Assembly (NCBI GenBank): GCA_028293125.1
Contig: JAQGPJ010000099.1
Coordinates: forward strand, 1 to 64,000
Length of the DNA: 64,000 nt
Reading direction: 5' to 3'
Source of the DNA: Verrucomicrobiales bacterium
GTDB lineage: Bacteria > Verrucomicrobiota > Verrucomicrobiia > Verrucomicrobiales > V1-33
Part shown: positions 63,120-64,000 of the stretch, piece after piece
How the letters are laid out: every line of letters starts with the position of its first letter
Position numbering within the stretch: the first letter of the stretch is position 1
Translations under genes and position numbers: made by a program
The notes under the pieces: model-generated
Databases searched by the model: none
Told to the model about the DNA's origin: nothing
Seen by the model: only the letters and a program-made list of their open reading frames with translations

Positions 63120-64000
63120 TCAAATCTTCAGAAAAACCTTCCGACGGAACATCCACCAGAGCATCAGCCATTCCAGCACCAGCACGGTCAGACCGTGCAC
63201 AAACGGGGCATAGGCGGTCCCCGCGAGCTCAAAAACGCCAGTTCCGAAATGACGCGGCAGGGCTTTGGAAATGAAGTTCTGGAACAGATGGGCGATCAGA
63301 TATGCTGCGATGGAATTCATGCCCACCACCGTCAGCACAAAAGCCCAGCGGCGGAGCTTCGCGATTTCCATGACCAAATAAAAAGCCGCCAGGAACAGGA
63401 AAGCCCAGCCCCCGCTGAACAGCACCCAGGAGGGCGTCCAGATGCGCTTCACCACCGGGCATACCCCCAGAGCATCCAGCCCCCATCCAGCCCCCAGGCC
63501 GATGAGGCCGGCGGCGATGAGCCAGCCCAGCTTTTTCCAGTGCGTCCAGGATCCGCCGCGCAGCAGGACATTGCCGGCCAGCAGTCCCAGGATCATGGTG
63601 CCCAGCGTCGGGATGAAGCTGAGGGTGGAGTAGCCGCCGCCATTCTCGACGAAGGGCTGCTCTCTTGGGAAAAGATTCAGAAACCAGCGGTCGAAGGCCC
63701 AGGCCGGATTGGCGTTGAGATTCCAGTGCGAGGCAAAGCCGGTCAGCGGCTCCGAGTCCGACGGCACCCGGTAAATGGCGAACGCCAGCCAGTAGACTCC
63801 CAGCAGGGAGGCCAGAGTGATCCACTGCATCTTGGGGCGCTTCAGCGCCAGGATGTAGAGAAATCCGTAGCCTAGACCGATCTGCGAGAGGGTGTCCTCA
63901 AAGGTCCAGTTGGTTTGACTGGAATGGGTGGAGCGCAGAAACACGCCCAGCAGCACCAGCAGCAGCGCCCGCCAGAAGGCATGCACCGTCCGTTTCCACT
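63120..64000 (-). CDS. C-terminal part of a heparan-glucosaminide N-acetyltransferase-like membrane protein
   Basis: A polytopic protein, open through the window edge on the minus strand (residues WKRTVHAFWRALLLVLLGVF continue from outside), so it is truncated in this window. At least 290 residues with about seven helices (VLLLVLLGVFLRS, ITLASLLGVYWLAFAI, TMILGLLAGNVLL, LIAAGLIGLGAGWGL, VLTVVGMNSIAAYLIA). The IGLGYGFLYIL and GMNSIAAYL segments recall the HGSNAT/DUF5009 acyltransferase family, which acetylates sugars across a membrane. The family assignment is tentative. Confidence 0.6.
   Translation of the reverse strand, partial: WKRTVHAFWRALLLVLLGVFLRSTHSSQTNWTFEDTLSQIGLGYGFLYILALKRPKMQWITLASLLGVYWLAFAIYRVPSDSEPLTGFASHWNLNANPAWAFDRWFLNLFPREQPFVENGGGYSTLSFIPTLGTMILGLLAGNVLLRGGSWTHWKKLGWLIAAGLIGLGAGWGLDALGVCPVVKRIWTPSWVLFSGGWAFLFLAAFYLVMEIAKLRRWAFVLTVVGMNSIAAYLIAHLFQNFISKALPRHFGTGVFELAGTAYAPFVHGLTVLVLEWLMLWWMFRRKVFLKI

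Noticed and set aside
1-64000. tRNA, rRNA, CRISPR arrays, insertion sequences, prophage
   Set aside because: I looked for tRNA T-arm words (GGTTCGAATC and variants), regularly spaced repeats and transposase motifs and found none.

Overview
The window looks like a chromosome segment of a GC-rich, Gram-negative member of the PVC superphylum, most likely Verrucomicrobiota. This placement is inferred from gene content: a DUF1549/DUF1553 + DUF1501 pair, a giant PVC-type membrane-bound dehydrogenase with a ThuA-like neighbour, a lamin-tail/CotH protein, an SHD1-domain protein and a small basic repeat protein, mixed with ordinary housekeeping genes. An outer membrane is implied by an MlaEFD-type transporter, an LpxL-like acyltransferase and several lipoproteins. 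No rRNA, tRNA, CRISPR array, insertion sequence or prophage was found.

Layout. 1-5.3 kb: a partial gene at the left edge, a CBS-domain protein, a peptidoglycan amidase back to back with a four-LysM protein, a run of four hairpins that may be a small RNA, and Maf. 5.5-11.1 kb: one plus-strand series with an ECF sigma factor, an overlapping single-TM protein (possible anti-sigma), a PDZ protein, a thioredoxin-fold/SHD1 protein, an AlgJ/AlgX-like lipoprotein lacking its catalytic residues, and a basic repeat protein closed by two terminators. 11.3-17.4 kb (minus): a ThuA-like protein and a 1307-residue SGNH/dehydrogenase/HEAT/cupredoxin protein. 17.6-24.9 kb: signal peptidase I, a membrane protein, a squalene/phytoene synthase, small proteins, a dead hicB antitoxin gene, an L,D-transpeptidase, RsgA and EngB.

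25-35 kb (mostly minus): an RsmB-type methyltransferase, the CotH/lamin-tail protein, a FabZ-like dehydratase, and a 1379-residue fused glycogen-debranching enzyme. 35-50 kb: an HD phosphohydrolase, an alpha/beta-hydrolase without its nucleophile, a YwaF-like membrane protein, HAD phosphatase, CutA, radical SAM, a divergent subtilase, LpxL-like acyltransferase, GH75-like membrane protein, a coiled-coil lipoprotein, a membrane-attached dual-specificity phosphatase, an orphan Xre/MbcA-like antitoxin, UDP-sugar pyrophosphorylase and a glycosyltransferase. 50-64 kb: the DUF1549/1553-DUF1501 operon, MlaE-MlaF-MlaD, a PIN/TRAM membrane protein, overlapping cdsA-dxr, and a partial acyltransferase-like membrane protein.

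Three things stand out. Many genes start after C-rich, guanine-poor leaders without a Shine-Dalgarno sequence. At least two predicted hydrolases keep the family fold but lack catalytic residues, and a third has a substituted one. Several proteins are multi-domain fusions. No wholly new system can be shown from sequence alone; the sigma-factor envelope series at 5.5-11.1 kb is the best candidate for an undescribed one.
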